Positions 10,657 to 20,300 of a DNA stretch of 64,000 nt are shown here, one piece after another. Below the pieces are notes generated by a model. The model searched no databases, had not been told where the DNA came from, and worked only from the letters and a program-made list of their open reading frames with translations. Every line of letters begins with the position of its first letter. Position 1 is the first letter of the stretch. The position numbers were made by a program, and so were the translations under genes. The DNA is from Amoebidium appalachense (Eukaryota > Ichthyosporea), in NCBI GenBank assembly GCA_963693365.1, contig CAVNZM010000006.1:6386001-6450000 (forward strand). Reading direction: 5' to 3'.

Positions 10657-13261
10657 TTTATCCTTCTTCTTCTGGAATGCTCGGACACTGGGCCCCCAAA
10701 AGGGCCTCCCCCCCGGGACACTCGACGATAAAATCAGCTACATACAACAACAGACAAACAACCACACGTTTACAGTGATTTGCGAAACACAGTTTAAAAA
10801 CCACCACAAATTCAACTCTACATTGGTCGACACATCCACACACCCCGGTTACGCGAAAAACCGAGGCATTATTGTACTTGCCGCACCACACGTGAGAGTG
10901 AAGTGCAAACCGGTAGCAAAAACGGAATTCTCGGTTTCTATAGAGTTTCTTTCTAATGTTTTTACTTTTGTATATTACCCACCATCTATGTCGGTTGTCG
11001 AATTGACTCACGAGTTGTCACAGTTACCAATGTCCACTGTTATTTTAGGTGATTTTAACACGCGACTCCACCACACAGACACACTGCAAGTGAGTGTCGG
11101 GTACCCATCTAAGCCCCCGGAGCGTGCTATCCCTTTAGCAAGGTATGTCCAAAGTCACACTTTGCGGTTCCCTCAAATATCCCATGCCCACAACACCGAC
11201 TGGGGAGTGGCCTTTTGGCCATCAACCATGTCAAAACTCTCTCTCCCTCCTAACCTCTCTAGGTCATCTGACCACTCTCCTATCCTTTTCCTACCTAAGA
11301 TCTCCCTTGATCTGCTCCCCCCTCCCCCTCCCACCTTTCGCCTCCGTCTATCCCAGCTTAAGTCACAGTGGGGTAGAGTTGATGTATGTGTATGCTATGC
11401 TACGAAACACCCTATATATATGCGCCTATTAGAATCTGCACAAGCCAGGCCAGATTCACATCTCGTACTAGATACATGCACTAACTTTATTGTTGATGAT
11501 TTGATAGATCTCGGTGATTATGCTGGCGGTGGTAGGAAGGAATATCCCGATGCTCTCTTGTTACCAAACACCACTCCCGCTAGACTAGGTGAACCCCTGT
11601 CTCAAAAGGAAAGCTTGCGCCGGCTTGCTAGTATGAATCGATTTGGCCCCCCTGCTCGTATTATTGGTGATACCACTGGAGACCCCCTCATAGACTCTGA
11701 TAAGTATTTCTCGGAACTGTTTAAAGATAGGACCCCCGCTCAGAAACCTATTGTGTGGCCTGTAGACCCATCTATCCCCATAGAATCGATCCTCCCCTTT
11801 TTCAGTCCCGATGCCATATGGTCTGTGATATCTAGTTATAGCTCTAGTAAGTCTTGTGGACCTGATGGACTCCCTGCTGGGTTTCTTAAAATCCTTGTTC
11901 CCTCCTACCCACAAAAGGAAAGTGATCGTGCTATTAAACCTGATCTTACTATCATGTTAAGCTCTCTCTTTTCTTGGTGTGTTAAATGTGGACATGTCCC
12001 GTCATCTTGGTTAGATACCTTAGTGATCCCCATAGTTAAGAAGGACTCTGAGGGCCCCATATCATCCTTTCGCCCCATTACACTAACCCAGGTTGTTCGT
12101 AGATTCTTTGAAGCTTGCTTACTTAGGTTATTTGCACATCACCCTAGGTTTCAATCTATTCTTCACATACACCCATGCCAATCCGCTTTTCGTAAAAACA
12201 ATTCATGTTATGTTCAAATAATGGCACTGCACGATTCTATGCAAGTTGGTGCACAATATGTTGGCTTTATTGATTGGAAAACTGCTTACGATTCTGTCTC
12301 CCCTGGTCTCCTATGGGAAAAGCTTGCTGCACGGGGTGTACCACACTGCATTGGTGTTCTGTTAGAAGCACTCTTGTCTCAAACCTATGGTAGAGCTGTG
12401 GTTAATGGGCATCTTTCATATGGTTTTGCTCGTACTAGAGGTCTCTTGCAGGGTTCATTGCTTAGCCCCTTTTTGTTTAACCTATTTATAGATGATTTGG
12501 CTGTCAAGATTTACGCCGAAAACGATGACCCTATTAATAACTTTCCGCCTGCACTTCTCTATGCTGATGATCTGTCCCTCCTTGCCCGTACCCCTAGACG
12601 CCTGCAAAGATTGTTCGATGTAGTGTCAGAGTGGTGCAAGGCAAACCTTATGATCCTTAACATAGACAAATGTGGTGTTCTTGTACCTGATATAGCTAAC
12701 AATTTACACACATTTACATTATCATCTAAACCTGTACCTATAGTTCCAGAATACAAATATCTTGGTGTTCCGGTTGATTCTGTTGGTGTTATGTTTCCCC
12801 ATATGGTCGAAAAGAGGGTAGAGTTGGCTCGTAAGCGGTTAGCTTTCTTCTCGGCTAATATTTTTAAAGACACACCCCTCCATCCTTCTATTAGACTTAC
12901 ATTTATTCGCACTTTTGTCTTCCCGGCATGTGAATATGGTTTACCCCTTCTCGCCGCTTGGATCAAGAAAGAGAGAACTAGAGCGCTTAAACCCTTGGCA
13001 AATTTCCTTGAAGCAGAAGTTGCCTCCTTTCTATCTAACAACTGTTGTAAACCTGGGCCTGTAACGCTCTCGATATATGGTCTGGTCCCAATAGCTGCTA
13101 GAGTATCCTATCTCGCGCTGAAATTCAATAAGCACATAAGCCGCTTAAAGAAGTATTTGCCCTCCCACCCTCTCTTCTCTATCCGACCTGTCCCCTCCTC
13201 ACCTCTCCCCTCTTTCCTCCCCCTCTCTCTCCCCTTCTCCCCTGGGCACAAATACAAATAA
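10649..13261 (+). CDS. LINE ORF2: AP-endonuclease plus reverse transcriptase
   Basis: 870-residue frame. The N-terminus (WNARTLG, CETQF) opens an exonuclease-endonuclease-phosphatase fold with GDFN at residues 134-137 and SDH at 207-209, the Mg-binding and catalytic residues of APE-type LINE endonucleases. After a rather short linker comes a reverse transcriptase with SCGPDGLPAGF, FIDWKTAYDSV, GLLQGSLLSPFLFNLFIDDL and the catalytic YADD at residues 638-641 (12560-12571). The protein nicks target DNA and copies its own RNA by target-primed reverse transcription. The frame ends at a TAA in a CT-rich tract, while the neighbouring +1 frame continues open from 13149, so the natural protein probably extends to 13844 with one indel between 13149 and 13261. 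Confidence 0.9.
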   Translation: MPNLSFFFWNARTLGPQKGLPPGTLDDKISYIQQQTNNHTFTVICETQFKNHHKFNSTLVDTSTHPGYAKNRGIIVLAAPHVRVKCKPVAKTEFSVSIEFLSNVFTFVYYPPSMSVVELTHELSQLPMSTVILGDFNTRLHHTDTLQVSVGYPSKPPERAIPLARYVQSHTLRFPQISHAHNTDWGVAFWPSTMSKLSLPPNLSRSSDHSPILFLPKISLDLLPPPPPTFRLRLSQLKSQWGRVDVCVCYATKHPIYMRLLESAQARPDSHLVLDTCTNFIVDDLIDLGDYAGGGRKEYPDALLLPNTTPARLGEPLSQKESLRRLASMNRFGPPARIIGDTTGDPLIDSDKYFSELFKDRTPAQKPIVWPVDPSIPIESILPFFSPDAIWSVISSYSSSKSCGPDGLPAGFLKILVPSYPQKESDRAIKPDLTIMLSSLFSWCVKCGHVPSSWLDTLVIPIVKKDSEGPISSFRPITLTQVVRRFFEACLLRLFAHHPRFQSILHIHPCQSAFRKNNSCYVQIMALHDSMQVGAQYVGFIDWKTAYDSVSPGLLWEKLAARGVPHCIGVLLEALLSQTYGRAVVNGHLSYGFARTRGLLQGSLLSPFLFNLFIDDLAVKIYAENDDPINNFPPALLYADDLSLLARTPRRLQRLFDVVSEWCKANLMILNIDKCGVLVPDIANNLHTFTLSSKPVPIVPEYKYLGVPVDSVGVMFPHMVEKRVELARKRLAFFSANIFKDTPLHPSIRLTFIRTFVFPACEYGLPLLAAWIKKERTRALKPLANFLEAEVASFLSNNCCKPGPVTLSIYGLVPIAARVSYLALKFNKHISRLKKYLPSHPLFSIRPVPSSPLPSFLPLSLPFSPGHKYK

Positions 13262-13844
13262 ACCCCGCAATAGTGTGTGTGTGACTTTGGACTGCCACTT
13301 ACTTATTAAACATGTACACAATCACAAGATAATCACGCAATATAACAAATGGAAAAAGATACCACACGACACTAGACCCGATGAAAGCATACACCTTGAA
13401 AAACTAAGCCTTATGTCTCGTTTTATATATACTGACCGCCTCAACCATATTGCCAAATATGGCACTCGCAAGTGTATAACACCTAAATACATATTACCTT
13501 CCTGTAGAACTGGTCTTTCTCTAGCTGATGGTATTATTGATCAATTACCACGCTTTTACTGTACACGTGCTATACAGTGGAGATCTAATAAGTATAAGGT
13601 GGCATCATTTGCATGCCCAAACAACACACACACACACCAGTTTAACCGGTCATGTATCGCCAAATGTAGTTTGATAGACCACATAATACCGCAACACACA
13701 CACGTCACATTCACAACAGACACCCAGAAAGATAGCCTACCTGTAAATTACAACATCCTTGATTTTATACTAAACACGCGTAACTACGACCTGTTTATTA
13801 GATGTATTGATTGGCTTGAGAAACACATCACTACAAAATTATAG
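13149..13844 (+). CDS. LINE ORF2 C-terminal part, shifted frame
   Basis: Open frame directly continuing ORF2 in the +1 frame, ending at TAG 13842-13844 just before the CA array and poly(A) tail. It contains scattered Cys/His residues (for example CPNNTHTHQFNRSC and AKCSLIDH) that could form the zinc-binding C-terminal segment seen in several LINE clades. The pairing is not certain. The position and length indicate it was once fused to the reverse transcriptase. Confidence 0.65.
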   Translation, partial: RSICPPTLSSLSDLSPPHLSPLSSPSLSPSPLGTNTNKPRNSVCVTLDCHLLIKHVHNHKIITQYNKWKKIPHDTRPDESIHLEKLSLMSRFIYTDRLNHIAKYGTRKCITPKYILPSCRTGLSLADGIIDQLPRFYCTRAIQWRSNKYKVASFACPNNTHTHQFNRSCIAKCSLIDHIIPQHTHVTFTTDTQKDSLPVNYNILDFILNTRNYDLFIRCIDWLEKHITTKL

Positions 13845-13848
13845 CGCA

Positions 13849-13921
<73 letters not shown>

Positions 13922-13953
13922 CCAGCTGATACCGAGTGTCCCGAGGGGAGCCC

Positions 13954-13996
<43 letters not shown>

Positions 13997-13997
<1 letters not shown>

Positions 13998-15300
13998 GGG
14001 GAACCCCAACTAATTGATTTCTCCTTGTAGTCTTTATGGTGTCTCGTAGAGAAAGTAAACCCTGATATATAGTCACCACCCGACATCTATGTACGTGATC
14101 ATGATATACCGCTGAGGGGATATTCCGAGCAAACCCCCCCCCCCCATACCTGAGACTGGTTCTCTTTGCCTCGAGTAAACAGCGTAAACCCCCGTATGTA
14201 TATGCGCGTTAGTCATCTGTGAGTTCGGAATTCGAGCCCTCCTATCTGCATATTTGAAACGGGTCCCCCAAAACTCTTATGTGTGGCGCAAGTCGTATGT
14301 GTGTATTTTTTTCTTTTGACTGGATTTATTCGACGGAAAGATATGCACGTATGCACGGCATACTGAGAAGACAATAGAAACTTCACGAGTTATTCAGTAA
14401 CAAGTGCATGCTGAGATACCTGAGCACTGTGTGAAAATCATATAAATACTCAATGTGACGACCAACAGAATTCAACAAAAAGTCTAAAGTGTTCACATTG
14501 CCAGACATGTAGCAGACACCCATAGGGAAAGAGGTAAAACGCGACATAAAGCTCGCACCTATCAACATGCTTTCGATTAAAAAAATCAGCACAAAAGTGG
14601 CACCAGCGGCGATGGAAACAAGAATTACAACCCCACTGCACAACTTCCCAGGCAATATCAACATCAGAGCACCATATGTGTGTAACAGCGGATTTACGAT
14701 TTTCCAGTTTCGACATTTAGGCCAAGTAAAATTCCGTTACAGACATAGATAGGACTGCATGTGGTTCTACATATAGTAAAAATCAATAAATTTACACTAA
14801 ATATGGGTATTTTGGTATGATGAGGCTCCATTTTTCGTAGTTACTAGTTACATACTGTTACACACATATGGAAACGGGGTCTAAAATTCCCGGGAGCGCA
14901 GGTACGGACATATGATCGCCCCCTCCCTTAGAAGTGTTGGGGGATCCTTGAAACTTCCTTTTCCGCCAATAGGAGTGGGTTGAACTTTTTCAATCGATTG
15001 GATGACTTGACTCACTTGACTCGAGTCAATGAGCCGCACCAAACAAACTTCTACACCATACCGTTGTCCAAGATGAAAGTGAACTGTATCCATTCCCTAA
15101 AACAATTGAGTTACAATATTATTATTCAATATTTTATCTATTAACCGATCTCGCTTATGAATTAGGCGACAAGGTTACGCTTCAGCACTCGTCCACCGAG
15201 ATGATCCTGGCCAGGCTGGCTGGCGCGCCGTGGCCCGTCGGGGCCCGTTTCGCCCGGCGCCGGGCGGCCGCCGCTGCAGGCAACTCCCGCCGCATCGCGA
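13997..15300. other. Intergenic, no supported gene
   Basis: Unique-looking sequence with a short C-run near 14135 and a palindromic stretch near 15003-15030 (TTGACTC...GAGTCAA). It ends in a very GC-rich block (15190-15300) just ahead of the next promoter. Minus-strand frames of 88-93 codons at 14383-14716 are hydrophobic but have no other support. Confidence 0.55.
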
Positions 15301-15326
15301 TCTGCATTCCATAGTCTGTTAACCTG

Positions 15327-15407
15327 ATTGGCTGGAATAAAAGTTGTGCATTCACTAAATCTCATTGGTTGCTGAAACCGATCTGTCTAAACCAGAAAAC
15401 TATAAAA
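15327..15407 (+). promoter_or_regulatory. Promoter of PA14/vWD/EGF gene: two ATTGG boxes and TATA box
   Basis: ATTGG (inverted CCAAT) at 15327-15331 and 15364-15368, then TATAAAA at 15401-15407, about 240 bp before the ATG at 15644. The same combination stands before three other genes in the window. Confidence 0.6.
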
Positions 15408-15643
15408 ACTAACCAGTCGACGCACCATTACCGTCAGTCAAACTTTGCCCCGTCTCGTCACACTGTGTGTGGCGTATCCTCTTGGCGAACTTTTGTAGCG
15501 ACGCGCTGCGGCGGGGCAGTAAGACGAAGAGTCGTCTTTCATTTACTGTTATTTTTCTTCTTAAGAAACAGAACAAACAGTAGAAAAAGCAACAGGCGAC
15601 ATAGAGATCTACTCGAAGGTTTTCGCTTTGTTAGACAGACACC

Positions 15644-16717
15644 ATGGCTTTCACCGCCATGCTATGCGCGGCGCTAGTAGCGCTTACATCGCACAGTGTA
15701 AGTGCTCAAGGCAGGTGTGCGGCCGGCCAGACCGAAAACATTTCCGTTGCAAGCGCGTGGAGGGTGCGCGGTATTGTGGGCCGATACTACCCTAGCCTTC
15801 CCTTTTCTGGTTTCAACCTGGCCGCGTGGCCCCCTACGTTCAGCGACCTGAACTTCGCGCGCATTGACGCAACGCCTGAGATCCCCCAGACGGGTGTCAC
15901 GCTGAATGATTTCGGTGCGGTTGGCGAGGATGCGTCCAGGTGAGCACTTGTTCACTCCCCGTTTTCTTTCTCTCTATGTCTGCTCCTATGTGCATGCCCA
16001 TATGCATGTGCACGTGTGCATGCGGCACCACACCGTCCTCTTGACAAGGTATTTATCCATAAGGTTTGCTGGCTACTCTTTCCCTCGTCTCATCTTGGTT
16101 GATTTCTTGTTTTTTTGTTTTAATTTTTTATTTTCTTTTTTTTATTTTTGGGGGGGAGGGGGGGGGGGGAGGGGGGGAGGGGGGGAGGGGGCCCGGGATG
16201 GGGGGTAAGTGGCTGTTTTGTGTCTTTGTTCGCCACCTGTAAAAACAGCATGCCTAGGCTCCGCGGCTAATTTGCCAGCCCGAGATCAAGTTTGTGACTG
16301 GTTTGTTCACTTCACAGGAACCCAGCAACCATCTCCTTCATGAGGGAGAAGTACGCCACCATATGGCAGGGATCCCTCGCCGTCCCCTGCACGGGTGAAT
16401 ACATTTTCCGTGCCACCAGTGATGATGGTGCTCGTGTGCGCGTCGATAACAACGTCATTATCAATAATTTTGTCGCCCACCAGCCTGCCGTCGATGTTTC
16501 CAAGCCGGTGGTGTTGACGGCAAACACGTTCATCGACTTTCGCGTTGAATTCTTCCAGGGTCCTGGTAGCGTTATTCTGAACCTCGAGTGGAAGGCGCCC
16601 GGAATGACCACCTTCGAACGGCTACCGCGGAATTACTTGGTGCCCCATTCCACCCCTGCTATCATTGCCGTCCCGTCGGTGATCAAGCTCGTTTCCGATG
16701 CCCCTGTAAACAGTTGA
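15644..16717 (+). CDS. Secreted PA14-domain protein, 5' part of the disrupted mosaic gene
   Basis: Exons 15644-15939 and 16318-16704 (GT-AG intron with a G-run). The ATG context is ACCATGG, and the first ~22 residues form a signal peptide (hydrophobic MLCAALVALTSHSVSAQG). The mature part is a PA14 domain, a carbohydrate/adhesion-type beta-barrel of secreted proteins, with RATSDDGARVRVDN and FFQGPGSVILNLEWKAPG as its clearest motifs. The host frame stops abruptly at 16704, where a retrotransposon LTR begins. Translation of the present allele would continue four codons into the LTR and stop at TGA 16715-16717, giving a 231-residue protein. The gene resumes in the same frame at 24954. Known PA14 domains bind glycans, but the ligand here is unknown. 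Confidence 0.85.
16700..16704. repeat. Target-site duplication of the chromovirus, left copy
   Basis: GCCCC directly before the left LTR, repeated at 24949-24953 directly after the right LTR. Five base pairs is the usual length for Ty3/gypsy integrases. Confidence 0.85.
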
Positions 16718-17314
16718 ACTAGTTGGGATAAGGCAGAGAACAACTGAATCAGAATAAAGACAGAGAACGGGTAGTAAGGCACACGCGGCCAGGTTACTAT
16801 TTAATGTGCTCGTTCAGAGTGATCCCCCGTACTGGGACGGCTTGTTTATATAGCCCCCAGGTTCCGGATCATCTGGATGGGTGGCATTGATGCCTTCGTG
16901 ACTTCTGACCAGTCAGAAGAGTGCGGTCGTCTTTATGTGCACACAGTGCACCAATAACATGAAGCTAACTAAAAGGATAACTTTGTGGCAAATGATTGGT
17001 CAATACTTAAGCCCGTTTAGGTTTATGCAACTGGGTCTGATTTCCTTATTGGTTCCGTTCGTTTAGCTATAGATGTCGCCTCCGTAGTGGATGAGACTTG
17101 CATTCCTATCCTAGCGGTTCTCGAATTCTATTGGTTCATACTGACTGCACGGCCACTGCATATTGCCGGCGCCGCGGCTCAGTCGTGAGCCGCAGCCCGC
17201 GGCTGTCGCGTGTGATATTGATCTGATCATATGTACACAATATCTACGTGATCACTATGATATGTACAGTATATTCGTAATAGTAAACATGTACGGCGTG
17301 TACAGATGTTTACA
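16705..17314 (-). repeat. 3' LTR of chromovirus
   Basis: 610 bp, apparently identical to 24339-24948. On the plus strand, which is the host gene's sense, it contains AATAAA at 16753-16758, shortly after the premature stop created in the host frame. Confidence 0.95.
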
Positions 17315-17330
17315 CTCCCCCCCCCTTCTC
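17315..17330 (-). promoter_or_regulatory. Polypurine tract
   Basis: Sixteen purines on the element strand (GAGAAGGGGGGGGGAG) directly abutting the 3' LTR. This is the usual primer for plus-strand DNA synthesis. Confidence 0.85.
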
Positions 17331-17381
17331 GGGAGCCTGGTGGTATGGTCTGGATACGGTAAACCACCAGGCTGAGGGAAG

Positions 17382-20300
17382 TTAGCGACGTCGGCGCTTC
17401 TTTCGTGCGGGCTGGCTGGCAGGGCCGGCCACCAAAGTACCTAGGTAGTCTGTGAGTGCTCCTGCGGCTGTGTCTTGCAGGCCGGAGTGAGGTTCCCAGG
17501 TGTCGTTCTTAGCCGTGTACCCTTTCCAACGAACTTTGTAAAGGGCTTGGGCAGTTGCCGAGTCGTACTTGTGGGCAATAATTTTTGCCACTTCGAAGGT
17601 GGGGGTGGGTGAATCTTGCGGACCAGAGTCGGCTGGCGTCATATCAACGTCGTCACGGGGAAAATACGGCTTCAAGTGACGTGCGTGTGCTCGAACGGTG
17701 TCCGTTGACCCAACCCGCTGAATTTCGTAAGACATGGGGGCGTCGGTAACGCGCCGCAGGACGCGATACGGACCTTCCCATTTAGGTCTGAGTGCCGTGG
17801 GTAGACTGTGGTCGGTGGTGGAGTCTGTGACTGCTTTCAACACCAGACCCTCGAGTTCTGTGGGTTCACGAGCATTTTTGTTAGCCGTGATTTTACTACG
17901 ACGGGCAGCTTCAGACATAATTCGTGTGACTGTTTGCCGGGCATACTGCACTCGTTGCAGTAGTTCTCGACGGTATTCCTCCGTCTCCATCCCACATGAA
18001 GCCGCAATTGGGGGGCGGGGGGGCTCGACCGGATCTCTGCCATAAAGCATGAAGAATGGCGTGTCCCCCAAGGAAGAGTGGTAGGCGGTGCGGTAGGAAA
18101 ACAGTACTTGCGGTAAGTAGTCAATCCATTCGTGGTGTTTATCCTGCACGAGAGTGGCAAGAATATTCTTAAGTGTGCGATTGAATCGCTCTACGGCACC
18201 ATTGGTCTGGGGGCTGTAGGGACTTGCAAAAATTCGTTTTGTAGCCAACACTCGACAGACATCTGTGACCAACATAGCTGCCAAATTCGCGCCGTTGTCT
18301 GATACTAAAAATTCCGGACGACCGTGACGGCAGTAGATGGAGTCTTCGAATGCCTTTGCCACATCTTCGGCTGTGGGTGTTTTGTGAAATAAAATCACTT
18401 CCGGCCAGCGAGTGAAGAGGTCGAGAAACACCAACAGGGAAACTCTGAGATCAGATTTCGTAGGCATCTCAGTAATGTCCATAGACACGTATTGAAAGGG
18501 ATAGGTGGGGATAAAACCATCGTGAATTCGTAGTTTCTTTTGCATTCGGGGTGTCTTCCGGTATTGACAGGCTTTGCATGTGGTTACCCACTGCACCGAG
18601 TCTTGCCATACACGTGGCCACCATGCTATCTGGGTAACACGGTGGAAGGTGCGTGCTGCGTCGAGGTGACCTGCGGTTGGGGCGTCGTGACATGCGGCCA
18701 AAACGAGGCGCACAAGCGTAGACGGCACCCAAATTCGTGGTTCCTTGCTGGGTTTGCGGGGGCCACGCTGTTCTAGGACCCACACATACACAAGGTCATT
18801 GTCTATGGTGCAGCGACTAGCTTCCATCGCGATTTCGTTGCCAAATAATTCGTAGCCCGGTGCTTTTTCCAGGTAGGCCCTGACTTTTGCAATGTGTTTA
18901 TCAGCCTTCTGTGCTGACACATACTGTTCATAGGTGGGCATTCGTCCATCCGCTTTTGGGGGAATAAATTCTGGCGGCGTGGTATTAGGTTTCGTGGGTT
19001 CAGCTGGGGGTGGGTGGGTGGCAGCTTGTGCCTGCGCTGTCGCTGCGGCGGAGCGTGTTACCGCAAACACCGTGGACGAGCCCGAGACTGTGCCGATCAG
19101 TGAGGGGTATGTCAGCTCAGTATCTTCGGGTCCTGGTTGCGCATTTTCTTTAGATGGCCGAGAGAGTCCATCAGCATTGCTGTGGTGTTTGCCCGCCCTG
19201 TGCTGAATTTCGTATGTGTATGCGGAAAGCGCCATTTGCCAGCCTGCAACAACAGGTTCCGGTGCATCGCCGGTAGACAGAATGCGCGTCAAGCTGGAGT
19301 GGTCGGTTCGTAACAAGAAAGGAGCCCCATAGGTGTAAGCGTGAAATGCTTTGCACACAGCCCAATACACACCTAAGGCTTCCCTTTTATTCGCCGCATA
19401 ATTTCGTTCACTCTTAGAGAGTGTTCTGCTAGCATAAGCTATGGGTCGTTCTTTGCCGTCATCACCTACCTGCGAAATCACTGCGCCCAGAGCATACTGT
19501 GAAGCATCTGAGTCAACAATAAAAGGTTTGGTGAAATCGGGGTGAGCAAGCACAGGTGCATTAATTAACGCATTCTTAAGGGTATCGTATGCTTTCTCCT
19601 GTTCCGTACCCCACACCCATGCAGCATTTTTCTGTGCTTTCTTTTTCGTGGCCAAAATAGCTGCAGAATCGGCGTGCAAATTTTTTGCTTCGTCTTTTCG
19701 TTGTTTTGCGCTGCCGTTGCGTTTGGCGGGTTTCGTAGAGGGGGGCATTTTTGCGTGAATTCGTTTTAGTAATTCTGAATCCTCCTTCGAGGTGCCCAGC
19801 ATTCGCGTGAGTGGTTCAGCCGTATGGCTGAAATCGTCCACAAATATTCGATAATATGAAAATAACCCGAGGTCACTTCGTAGCTCAGATAAATTTTGTG
19901 GGTAGCTTTTATTCTTTATTGCTGCCACTTTTTCTGGGTCTACCTTAATACCATCCGGGCATACGCGATGGCCTAAATAGCCAACTTCTTCCATGAACAA
20001 AGAGCATTTTCTGCCTTTCAGTTTTAATCCTGCATCACAGAGCCGGGAAAAACATGAATCTAAATGCCCAAAATGTTCTTCGATAGTGGGTGACATAACT
20101 AATATATCATCGAGATATATGAGTACATGTGTCCACAGCATACCAGCAAATACACGGTTCATCATCCTTGAAAAGACAGCAGGCATGTTACTTACTCCAA
20201 AAGGTGCGCGTGCGAATTGATACTGCCCCCAGGGGGTGGTAAATGCAAGTTTTTCTTTGTCGTTATCGGCTACTTTGACTTGGTGGTAACCACCGTTTAA

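Larger units (their letters stand above)
10471..13996 (+). mobile_element. LINE (non-LTR) retrotransposon with APE-type endonuclease
   Basis: Contains a short upstream frame, a long endonuclease/reverse-transcriptase frame, a CA array (about 13853-13920), a GC-rich hairpin-forming stretch (GAGGGGAGCCCC, near 13942-13954), and a 39-base poly(A) tail at 13958-13996. The order is that of an APE-bearing non-LTR element inserted in + orientation. The 5' boundary is not fixed because I could not find a target-site duplication. The start given is that of the small upstream frame. Clade not assigned. One frameshift in the 3' third suggests it is inactive or that the sequence has an indel. Confidence 0.85.

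Noticed and set aside
14383-14716. Hydrophobic minus-strand frames of 88-93 codons
   Set aside because: No promoter, homology or splice evidence. The two frames overlap each other, so at most one could be real.
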